Positions 1 through 5,243 of a stretch of 10,628 nt of DNA are shown one piece after another. A model generated the notes under the pieces. The model was not told the origin of the DNA. It saw nothing but the letters and a program-made list of their open reading frames with translations, and did not search any database. The stretch covers positions 1 through 10,628 of the forward strand of contig JACMMA010000370.1 of NCBI GenBank assembly GCA_014379275.1. The letters run 5' to 3'. The DNA comes from Armatimonadota bacterium (GTDB lineage: Bacteria > Armatimonadota > Armatimonadia > Armatimonadales > Armatimonadaceae). A program made the position numbers and the translations under genes. Each line of letters starts with the position of its first letter. The stretch's first letter is position 1.

Positions 1-663
1 CCAGATGCTCCACGCATCCACCTTGCCCGCGTCGAATGCCGCGCGAGCGTCCGGCGGCGAAAGATAGGTGGCTTCGATACTGGTGTACGGAATATTTGCC
101 CGTTGCAGGATCTGCACGAGAAAATTATGCGCCCCGGACGCCCGCGCGACCGCGATATTCTTGCCTTTCAAATCCCCAAGCGTTCGGATCGGCGACCCTT
201 TCGGCACGATCAATGCCTGCCCGTCGCCGTTGTTGTTCGTATTCGGGATATTCGCGATATACACGAACGGCGTCCCGGCGGCTTGCGCGAAGATCGCGGG
301 CGATTCGCCGGTCGAGCCGAAATCGAGGCTGTCGACGCCGAGGGCTTCCAGGAGCGGCGGTCCGGCGGGGAACGCCAGCCATTCGACTTTCACGCCTTTT
401 TCGGCGAGCCGTTTGTCGAGCGTGCCGCGCAGTTTGAGCAGGTTAAGCGTGTCGGCTTTTTGATGACCGATGCGAAAGACCGATGGGGAGGCAGTAGTGG
501 GCTGCCGACCTGCCGCGCCAGATTCGCCCTGGCGGGATCCGACGCCGGTGGACGATCCGCCGTTCTCGCCGCAACCGACAGCCACCGTCAGCAGAAGCGG
601 CGCGAACGCCGCCCCCGCCACGGAAACGAGAAACCGCCGTCTATTCCATGTGTTGCTTTTCAT
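1..663 (-). CDS. ssuA: Sulfonate ABC transporter substrate-binding lipoprotein (SsuA-like), 3' part beyond the window
   Basis: Reading from 663 down to 1 gives 221 open codons with no stop, so the gene continues off the left edge. It is the extracytoplasmic binding component expected to deliver alkanesulfonates to an SsuBC-type transporter. Residues 7-13 (NRRRFLV) form a twin-arginine motif, followed by a hydrophobic stretch and a lipobox-like AVGC, with Cys31 as the predicted lipidated residue. A Gly/Ser-rich linker (about 32-61) leads to the SsuA/NMT1-like domain: FRIGHQK at 63-69, then LRGTLDKRL, VEWLAFPAGPPLLEAL, DFGSTGESPAIFAQAAG and, near the edge, SPPDARAAFDAGKVDAW. These closely follow the aliphatic-sulfonate binding family. 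The start lies 11 nt after the stop of the pseudopilin gene; the ribosome site is weak (TAGG about 11 nt before ATG). Taurine or nitrate binding is possible within the superfamily, but the motifs and the upstream ssuD favour sulfonates. Confidence 0.9.
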   Translation of the reverse strand, partial: MKSNTWNRRRFLVSVAGAAFAPLLLTVAVGCGENGGSSTGVGSRQGESGAAGRQPTTASPSVFRIGHQKADTLNLLKLRGTLDKRLAEKGVKVEWLAFPAGPPLLEALGVDSLDFGSTGESPAIFAQAAGTPFVYIANIPNTNNNGDGQALIVPKGSPIRTLGDLKGKNIAVARASGAHNFLVQILQRANIPYTSIEATYLSPPDARAAFDAGKVDAWSIW

Positions 664-674
664 TAGTCGTAGAC

Positions 675-1538
675 CTACAGCGCGGGAACCGCCTTCGCGT
701 CGTTCTCGACAAACCACCCGGCGGCGTCCGGCGTTTGCGACTTGCGGAACGTCACTCCTTTTGTGTTCTGAATCGGCGCGAGCGTGCCATAATCGGCGAG
801 CGTCCCGCCCGCGATACTGGGTTTCGGGTCGCCGGTGAACGACGGCGTGGGTGCTTTCGTCCACTTGACGTGACCGTCACCGAAAAGATAGTTGGTGCCG
901 CCGTTATGGCGGTTACGCCCGATGAAATACTCGGCGGAGCAGATCTGTGCGTCCGGGATCGCCGTGTAGTCGGCGGGGGCGTCGATGCCGTCCGTCCAGA
1001 CGCACCGTCCGCGTGATTCGGTGAGTAGCACGATGCGCGTCACTTCGTCCAGGTCGCCGAGCGAGAGCGACGGGTTGCGGCGCGGCGCGGAAACGTTCAG
1101 CGCGAACGTCCCGAAGACATACCGGTTCACCGAGTAGGAAAGCGCGGGGCGGTAGGCGGGCGTGGACGAGTCGCGCCCGGATTTGTCGAAGTTCGGGCAG
1201 ACATAGATGCTCGTCACCTTGTCCGGCGTCGCGGTGCCGACCGCTTGCGGGAAGTTGGCTTTGATATACGGGTCTATCGCGAACTGCCAGGTAATGTTGC
1301 TATTGCCCGTCGTGTCGTCGTTGGGCGTGTAGTTCGCGAACGGGAACGTTTCGTCGTAATCCTGCACATAGGCGAGGGTAGCGATCCCGATCTGGCGCAG
1401 GTTCGACGCGCAGACAGTTTGACGGCCTTTCTCCCGCGCCTGGGCGAATACAGGAAACAATATCGCGGCAAGTATGGCGATTATAGCGATAACAACGAGC
1501 AGTTCAATCAGAGTAAAGGCTTGGTTTTTCGATTTCAT
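675..1538 (-). CDS. DUF1559-type prepilin-like protein with H-X9-DG motif
   Basis: 287 residues with a class III (type IV pilin-like) signal: MKSKNQA, then FTLIELLVVIAIIAILAAI, with Glu12 as the conserved Glu5 of the mature protein. The residue before the cleavage site is Ala7 rather than the usual Gly. The hydrophobic helix runs to about residue 30 and continues as FPVFAQAREKGRQ, with Cys43 in SNLRQIG context, as in DUF1559 proteins. The C-terminal half has the family's H-X9-DG motif (His211 to Asp221-Gly222, RHNGGTNYLFGDGHVKW). Such proteins are exported through the membrane and matured by a prepilin peptidase; their specific roles are mostly unknown, and Armatimonadota and Planctomycetes often carry many copies. 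A clear AAAGGA lies about 11 nt before the ATG, inside the 21-nt gap after ssuD. Co-directional placement between ssuD and the SsuA gene is odd for a pilin-like protein. The identification is secure; a role in sulfonate use is only inference. Confidence 0.9.
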   Translation of the reverse strand: MKSKNQAFTLIELLVVIAIIAILAAILFPVFAQAREKGRQTVCASNLRQIGIATLAYVQDYDETFPFANYTPNDDTTGNSNITWQFAIDPYIKANFPQAVGTATPDKVTSIYVCPNFDKSGRDSSTPAYRPALSYSVNRYVFGTFALNVSAPRRNPSLSLGDLDEVTRIVLLTESRGRCVWTDGIDAPADYTAIPDAQICSAEYFIGRNRHNGGTNYLFGDGHVKWTKAPTPSFTGDPKPSIAGGTLADYGTLAPIQNTKGVTFRKSQTPDAAGWFVENDAKAVPAL

Positions 1539-1559
1539 GATTTTTTTATCCTTTCAAAA

Positions 1560-2678
1560 CTATCGGGTGGGTACGACGCCGCGCTTCGCGGGCAAACTTT
1601 TTGCGGACGCCGATTCCGACGCCGACGGCGGCAGATGCGGGAATACCTGCTCGGCAAAGTGAAACGCTTCCTCTAAATGTGGGTAGCCGGAAAGTATGAA
1701 CGTGTCGATCCCCAGCTCCGCGTACTCCGCCATGCGCTCGGCGATGGTGCTGCCGTCTCCGACCAGCGCGGTACCGGCTCCAGGGCGCACCAGTCCCAGC
1801 CCCGCCCACAGATTCGGCGACACCTGAAGATTTTCGCGCTTGCCGCCGTGCAGTTCGCGCATCCGCTTCTGCCCGACCGAGTCGGACGCGGCGAAGCGGG
1901 CTTGCGCGACGGCGATCTGTTCGTCGCTCAGGTGCGCGATCAGGCGGTTCGCCGCGTCCCACGCCTCGCCCTCGGTCTCGCGGGCGACGACGTTCAGCCG
2001 GATTCCGAAACGGAGCGGCTCGGTGCGCCCGATTCGCGCGGCTTCGGCGCGAACCCGGTCCAACTTCTCCTTGACCTGTGCGGGCGGTTCGCCCCAGGTC
2101 AGGTAAACGTCGGCGTGCTTCGCCGCAACGGCGATGCCCGCGTCCGACGACCCACCGAACCAGATCGGCGGGTATGGTTGACTGTACGTCGTGCCGACCT
2201 GCAAGCCGTTCTCAATCCGTAAGTGCTTGCCGTGAAATGTACTCGCCCCATCGGCGAGCAGGGTGCGAAAGATCGTCAGAAACTCATCCGTAATCTCATA
2301 GCGTGTGTCATGGTCGGCGAAAACACCGTCCATCGCCGCCGCCTTCACCCCGCCGTCCCCGGTCACGACGTTGATCAGCAGTCGCCCCTCGGAAAGCCGG
2401 TCGAACGTCGCCGCCATCCGCGCCGCTAGCGAGGGCTGTATGATGGAGGGGCGGACGGCAACCAGGTAGCGCAACTGCCGCGTGACGCCGATCAGCGCGG
2501 ACGCCGCGACCCAGGCATCCTCGCAACCGATCCCGGTCGGCAACAGTGCCCCATAATACCCGAGCGAATCGAGCGCGGTCGCCAGAGTGCGCAGATAGCC
2601 GAAGTCCATCGGTCGCGCCCCTTGCCCGCCCAAATATCGCTCGTCGCCCGGTGTCGGGAAAAACCATAATACATGCAT
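1560..2678 (-). CDS. ssuD: FMNH2-dependent alkanesulfonate monooxygenase (SsuD), LLM flavin-dependent family
   Basis: 372 residues, close to the E. coli SsuD length. The enzyme uses reduced FMN and O2 to split the C-S bond of alkanesulfonates, giving aldehyde and sulfite in the cytoplasm for sulfur assimilation. The sequence follows SsuD from start to end: WFFPTPGDERYLG, GYYGALLPTGIGCEDAW with Cys52, VAVRPSIIQPSLAARMAATFDRLSEGR, QPYPPIWFGGSSD, YLTWGEPP, DSVGQKRM, SPNLWAGLGLVRPGAGTALVGDG with Arg298, and SGYPHLEEA with Tyr332. The position of the E. coli active-site His228 holds Asn229 (FGIRLNVV, codon AAC), while the nearby Arg227 is kept. The C-terminal tail (351-372) is Ala/Ser/Lys-rich and not conserved. 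No SsuE-type flavin reductase is seen in the window. The start codon is 13 nt after the T-run of a terminator-like hairpin and has no good Shine-Dalgarno sequence. The alignment to E. coli is from memory. Confidence 0.93.
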   Translation of the reverse strand: MHVLWFFPTPGDERYLGGQGARPMDFGYLRTLATALDSLGYYGALLPTGIGCEDAWVAASALIGVTRQLRYLVAVRPSIIQPSLAARMAATFDRLSEGRLLINVVTGDGGVKAAAMDGVFADHDTRYEITDEFLTIFRTLLADGASTFHGKHLRIENGLQVGTTYSQPYPPIWFGGSSDAGIAVAAKHADVYLTWGEPPAQVKEKLDRVRAEAARIGRTEPLRFGIRLNVVARETEGEAWDAANRLIAHLSDEQIAVAQARFAASDSVGQKRMRELHGGKRENLQVSPNLWAGLGLVRPGAGTALVGDGSTIAERMAEYAELGIDTFILSGYPHLEEAFHFAEQVFPHLPPSASESASAKSLPAKRGVVPTR

Positions 2679-2691
2679 CGTTTAGGAATCC

Positions 2692-2754
2692 AAAAAAGAG
2701 GCCGAGTCTTCCGGCGCGACGCTTGCGCGTTGCATCGGTGAAAGACTCGGCCTC
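2692..2754 (-). terminator. Strong terminator-like hairpin between yezD and ssuD, possible attenuator
   Basis: A perfect 13-bp inverted repeat (2698-2710 with 2742-2754, GAGGCCGAGTCTT on the plus strand) encloses a 31-nt loop. Read on the minus strand, the stem is followed at once by six T (2697-2692), the classic intrinsic-terminator layout. Inside the loop a second small hairpin can form: ACGC, GCAA tetraloop (GNRA class), GCGT, flanked by CCG/CGG. It lies 63 nt after the yezD stop and leaves only 13 nt before the ssuD start, so ssuD would need read-through or a promoter overlapping the hairpin. Confidence 0.85.
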
Positions 2755-2817
2755 CGGTTGTCCGGTCAGCCCAGAATAGGGTATGGAATTGTCGGCACAC
2801 GCTCCTTGGAACGCGCC

Positions 2818-3027
2818 TTAACGCAAACGTATCTTCTCCGTCTTTTCGATCTGCACAATCCGCCCGTCCTGAATCACGATCTGCACGGTGCCGAATCGGA
2901 TCGAGCGCACCGCTTCCTCGATAGCAGTCAGTGGATACTCGGTCGACTCCACCGCTTTGTGTTTTTTATCGCCCGCTGTACCAGTGGGGTGAGAAATGGT
3001 GGGCACACTCGTATTGTCCTCGCTCAT
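2818..3027 (-). CDS. Small DUF2292 (YezD-family) protein
   Basis: 69 residues. The N-terminal 30 are polar and variable. The C-terminal half (about 33-69: LTAIEEAVRSIRFGTVQIV, then IQDGRIVQIEKTEKIRLR) carries the DUF2292 signature: a short helix, an R-[FY]-G-x-[VI]-x-[IV] strand, then DGRIVQIE and an EK-x-R end. The biochemical function is unknown. From general knowledge, these small genes often sit beside sulfate or sulfonate uptake and assimilation genes, which fits the co-directional ssuD and SsuA genes here. The start is supported by an excellent AAGGAG 6-7 nt before the ATG. It is the first gene after the candidate promoter at 3235-3264 and is followed by the hairpin at 2692-2754. Some homologues are named yezD; I leave the symbol empty because the role is not established. 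Confidence 0.87.
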   Translation of the reverse strand: MSEDNTSVPTISHPTGTAGDKKHKAVESTEYPLTAIEEAVRSIRFGTVQIVIQDGRIVQIEKTEKIRLR

Positions 3028-3064
3028 TCGCGGCTCCTTAAACTATCGGCAACAAGAACAGTTC

Positions 3065-3092
3065 GGGGGAATGGAGGCAATTATACACCCCC
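3065..3092 (-). promoter_or_regulatory. G5/C5 hairpin containing TATAAT in the yezD leader
   Basis: On the minus strand, GGGGG (3092-3088) and CCCCC (3069-3065) can pair around an 18-nt loop. The loop contains a perfect TATAAT (3085-3080), but the -35 region at the right distance (about 3103-3108) is poor. This could be a second, closer promoter for yezD (transcript start near 3073) or a leader stem-loop. The choice cannot be made from sequence alone. Confidence 0.35.
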
Positions 3093-3234
3093 ACAAGTCA
3101 GAAATAACTTCGCGTACAGCGACAACAGAGCAGGGAAGGACAGAAATGGCGCGGGAAAGTGTCCGAGGGTAAAGGTTTGTTCGTGTAAAAGCCTAGCATC
3201 TCAATGCAACTTTCTCGACCGGAATTATGCAGTA

Positions 3235-3264
3235 ATATTAGCGTACTATAGTATAGTTTGTCAA
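3235..3264 (-). promoter_or_regulatory. Sigma70-type promoter for yezD and perhaps the sulfonate genes
   Basis: On the minus strand there is a perfect -35 TTGACA (3264-3259), an 18-bp spacer, and a -10-like TAATAT (3240-3235). The predicted transcript start is near 3228, which gives yezD a leader of about 200 nt. The spacer contains a 6-1-6 palindrome (3245-3257). Confidence 0.6.
3245..3257. promoter_or_regulatory. Palindrome ACTATA-G-TATAGT inside the promoter spacer, candidate operator
   Basis: Two perfect 6-bp arms (3245-3250 and 3252-3257) surround a single G. The site lies wholly between the -35 and -10 of the leftward promoter, where a bound dimer would block RNA polymerase. The bound regulator cannot be named from the sequence. 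A sulfur-status repressor would suit the genes downstream, but that is inference. Confidence 0.45.
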
Positions 3265-3358
3265 GCGGCTTAGTATGTTATTTTATCCGCAGTCTTTTAC
3301 GCCCCGCCAGCGTGGATAATATCACCCCCGGCAATCGCGGAGTCGGCGGTTTATTTTC

Positions 3359-3387
3359 TTGTAAAATAGAAGGCGTACTGTTAGAAT
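3359..3387 (+). promoter_or_regulatory. Promoter of greA with extended -10
   Basis: TTGTAA (3359-3364) and TAGAAT (3382-3387) are separated by 17 bp, and TGT directly before the -10 gives an extended -10 (TGnTAGAAT). The predicted transcript start is near 3394, about 127 nt before the greA start. A 7-bp inverted repeat, GGCGTAC (3372-3378) and GTACGCC (3406-3412), brackets the -10 and the start point and could be a regulator site or a 5'-end stem. Confidence 0.55.
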
Positions 3388-3454
3388 ACGGGAACTTTGC
3401 GGTATGTACGCCGTACTTAGAGGAACCGTATGTAGTGTGAAATAACACGGGCGA

Positions 3455-3480
3455 GAAAAGAGGCAATTACGCCCCTTTTC
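3455..3480 (+). promoter_or_regulatory. Hairpin in the greA leader
   Basis: GAAAAG (3455-3460) and GGC (3462-3464) pair with GCC (3471-3473) and CTTTTC (3475-3480), with one A-C mismatch and a 6-nt loop AATTAC. It ends 22 nt before the GGAGG (3503-3507) that serves greA, so it could affect translation or transcript stability. There is no T-run, so it is not a standard terminator. Confidence 0.4.
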
Positions 3481-3520
3481 CACCCTTGCTCTATAGCGGG
3501 ATGGAGGCATCGAGCAAACT

Positions 3521-4015
3521 GTGCAGGGTGTGATAGAACAACAAGACGAAGAGATAATACTGACGCCAAGCGGTCGGCGCAATATCGAAGATGAATTACA
3601 ACAATTAGTGACCGTGGATCGCCACGAAGTCGCCGATCGGATCCGCGACGCGAAAGATTACGGGGATCTGACCGAGAACGCCGAGTACGAAGCGGCGAAA
3701 AACGCCCAGGCGTTTATCGAGGGTCGGATCATTGATTTGAAGCGCATTCTCGGGAGTGCGCGGGTTCTCGACGAATCCGAAGTGCCGACGGACAAAGTCG
3801 GTCTGGGTTCCATAGTCACGGTGCGTGACGAGGAATTCGATGACGAGTGGACCATGACGATGGTCTCCGCCTACGAAGCAGACCCGGACAAAGAACGGAT
3901 TTCCGACCTGTCTCCCGTCGGGCAGGCGTTGATAGGCAAAAAAGTCGGCGACAAAGTGACCGTCCGAACCCCCGGCGGCACTACCGGCTATACGATTAAA
4001 GCCATCGCCAAATAG
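3521..4015 (+). CDS. greA: Transcription elongation factor GreA
   Basis: 164 residues, near the usual length of about 158. GreA binds the RNA polymerase secondary channel and stimulates cleavage of backtracked transcripts. The N-terminal coiled coil (about 12-85) has ILTPSGRRNIEDEL and the tip motif DYGDLTENAEYEAAKNAQAF. Asp49 and Glu52 match the acidic tip residues of E. coli GreA (Asp41 and Glu44). The C-terminal FKBP-like domain contains VGLGSIVTV, ISDLSPVGQALIGKKVGDKV and TIKAI. No ATG is available in frame upstream of the conserved part. GTG at 3521 is chosen because GGAGG lies 13 nt upstream, which is rather long spacing; GTG at 3530 is the alternative. It is transcribed alone and ends in a strong terminator. 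Confidence 0.96.
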   Translation: MQGVIEQQDEEIILTPSGRRNIEDELQQLVTVDRHEVADRIRDAKDYGDLTENAEYEAAKNAQAFIEGRIIDLKRILGSARVLDESEVPTDKVGLGSIVTVRDEEFDDEWTMTMVSAYEADPDKERISDLSPVGQALIGKKVGDKVTVRTPGGTTGYTIKAIAK

Positions 4016-4022
4016 GAAGTAG

Positions 4023-4057
4023 CGCCCCGGCAACCCGTCGTTGCCGGGGCGTTGTTT
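4023..4057 (+). terminator. Intrinsic terminator of greA
   Basis: CGCCCCGGCAAC (4023-4034) pairs perfectly with GTTGCCGGGGCG (4040-4051), a 12-bp GC-rich stem with a 5-nt loop, followed by TTGTTT. It begins 7 nt after the greA stop. The minus-strand side lacks a T-run, so its effect on fkbM transcripts is less certain. Confidence 0.85.
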
Positions 4058-4060
4058 CGT

Positions 4061-4088
4061 GAAGCGGGGGAGTTTATTCCCCCGCTTC
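4061..4088. repeat. Perfect 11-bp inverted repeat over the fkbM stop codon
   Basis: GAAGCGGGGGA (4061-4071) and TCCCCCGCTTC (4078-4088) flank a 6-nt loop. The loop and right arm cover the stop codon (4074-4076) and last codons of the methyltransferase. It follows the greA terminator by 9 nt. Neither side has a T-run. It may protect the 3' end or back up termination on the minus strand. Confidence 0.65.
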
Positions 4089-5003
4089 TTCGCGAAGTGG
4101 TTTACCTTCGGGGACGAAGAACAGGTTGTGGTGCCCACTCCCCATAATGTTGCGGTCCTTCTCCCAATCGAAAGCCGTCAGTCGCCCGGACGCGTCCACT
4201 TCGTAGGACTTGTACTGGAGATCGCGCAGAAACGCCAGCACTTCCTCCTGAGAACTGCCCAGATTCTTTAAAAGCTTGTCGTCCACTTCCAGCAAAAGGT
4301 AAGGGCGACCGTATAGCGTGCGCGGCGCACCGCGCAAGATCTGCAATTCCGCCCCCTCCGCGTCCGCCTTGATGATTTGTACGGAATCTGCCCGCTCCCC
4401 CAGGCAAGTGTCCAGCGTTTCTAACGCGACGGTGACGGTCTGCTCGGGGCGCACGTCATTGTTCCCACCACCCACGAGTCGCGAGACGGCGAGATCGTCG
4501 AATGCGGGAAGCATCGCTCCGCTACCGGCGTGGTCGCTGGCCGCCTTTTCTATGAGAGTGCAATTGCCGAATTCGTTCAGTCTCACGTTCTGGCGGAGCC
4601 GCGCGAACGCTTTCGGGTTCGGCTCGATGGCGAAAACGTGCCCCCCCGAGCCGACCCGCGCGGCGGCGAATAAAGTATACGCCCCGACATTCGCCCCGAT
4701 GTCGACGAATATCTGACCGTCGGACAGGTACCGCGAAAGGCAGAGCATGAAGCGGTGCTCGTAGATGCCGGTATAGTAGATGTGCCGCTGCTGACCATCA
4801 CTCAGGTCAACGATCATGCGCCCGCCGGAGCGAAGTTGTGTTTCCACCGCACCGGGCGGGGAGCCGAGGCGACGACACGACCCCTTGATTTGCCGGTACA
4901 GAGAGTCGGCGGCGGTTAGCGGTATCCCGCGCAACGCTTTCTGGATCACCCGCCGCGTCGCCCCACGCGCCCCGTCGCCGACATCCGACACAATGCTATC
5001 CAT
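4074..5003 (-). CDS. FkbM-family SAM-dependent methyltransferase
   Basis: 309 residues. FkbM-type enzymes transfer a methyl group from SAM, usually to hydroxyl groups of sugars or polyketides. The N-terminal 90 residues are a family-variable lead-in without a signal peptide or membrane segment. The Rossmann core shows motif I FVDIGANVGAYT (99-110), motif II IEPNP (126-130) with acidic Glu127, and the FkbM block VQIIKADAEGAELQILRGA (208-226). Near the C-terminus HHNLFFVPEG (291-300) is another family mark. The acceptor substrate cannot be deduced: no glycosyltransferase or polyketide genes are nearby, and the gene looks monocistronic, convergent with greA. An extended -10 lies about 100 nt upstream. 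The ribosome site before the ATG is poor, so a slightly different start is possible. Confidence 0.9.
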   Translation of the reverse strand: MDSIVSDVGDGARGATRRVIQKALRGIPLTAADSLYRQIKGSCRRLGSPPGAVETQLRSGGRMIVDLSDGQQRHIYYTGIYEHRFMLCLSRYLSDGQIFVDIGANVGAYTLFAAARVGSGGHVFAIEPNPKAFARLRQNVRLNEFGNCTLIEKAASDHAGSGAMLPAFDDLAVSRLVGGGNNDVRPEQTVTVALETLDTCLGERADSVQIIKADAEGAELQILRGAPRTLYGRPYLLLEVDDKLLKNLGSSQEEVLAFLRDLQYKSYEVDASGRLTAFDWEKDRNIMGSGHHNLFFVPEGKPLREEAGE

Positions 5004-5104
5004 CCAACCAGTACCCTTGTCCCGCCCCCGAAGAACGCGTCAGCACGCTCTCCGCCGCTAAAATTTCCGGGGAGCCGAATCGGTTCACCCGCGAGCGATC
5101 CCCA

Positions 5105-5113
5105 ATTCTATCA
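5105..5113 (-). promoter_or_regulatory. Extended -10 element upstream of the fkbM-type gene
   Basis: On the minus strand, TGATAGAAT (5113-5105) is an extended -10 (TGn plus TAGAAT). The -35 region is weak, as is usual for extended -10 promoters. It predicts a leader of about 100 nt. The same TGnTAGAAT pattern is found before greA and before the transposase. Confidence 0.4.
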
Positions 5114-5185
5114 CGGACCAAAATGCGGGGAAACCAGGGTAGCCCTTGTTCATTTTTCCGCGTCACCATCCGTCCATTTTCGCGT

Positions 5186-5224
5186 TATATAAGGCATCAC
5201 TCTTTGAAGTGGCGAAGCCGCCAC
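5186..5224 (+). promoter_or_regulatory. Candidate -10 and leader hairpin before the membrane protein gene
   Basis: TATATA (5186-5191) could be a -10, though no good -35 is visible. A perfect hairpin follows: GTGGCG (5209-5214), loop AAGC, CGCCAC (5219-5224), ending 19 nt before the start codon. An alternative reading, TTGAAG (5204-5209) with TATAGC, would give an almost leaderless transcript. I cannot decide between them. Confidence 0.3.
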
Positions 5225-5243
5225 ATTTATAGCGAGAAACCTG

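Larger units (their letters stand above)
3028..3520. other. 493-bp divergent intergenic region between yezD and greA
   Basis: No convincing gene is seen here; open frames crossing it show no family motifs and no good ribosome sites. It looks less GC-rich than its surroundings. It holds a leftward promoter with a palindrome, a long leader for yezD, a rightward promoter for greA with an inverted repeat around the -10, and a hairpin just before the greA ribosome site. These are listed separately. Confidence 0.75.

Noticed and set aside
103..666. Long plus-strand open frame opposite the SsuA-like gene
   Set aside because: It mirrors a clear minus-strand coding region, is Arg-rich and shows no family motif: an antisense shadow in GC-rich DNA.
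2679..2818. SAM (S-box) or other known riboswitch before ssuD
   Set aside because: I could not match the S-box core or another known aptamer consensus; only the terminator-like stem and a small inner hairpin are supported.
3074..3469. Repeated GAGGCAATTA at 3074-3083 and 3460-3469
   Set aside because: Only ten identical bases in the same intergenic region with different surroundings; probably chance.
3028..3520. tRNA or other structural RNA gene in the large intergenic region
   Set aside because: No T-loop GGTTCRA pattern with cloverleaf pairing was found on either strand by eye.
4102..4716. Open frames of about 100-130 codons overlapping the fkbM-type gene in other frames
   Set aside because: They lie within a well-supported methyltransferase gene and have no ribosome site or recognisable sequence.
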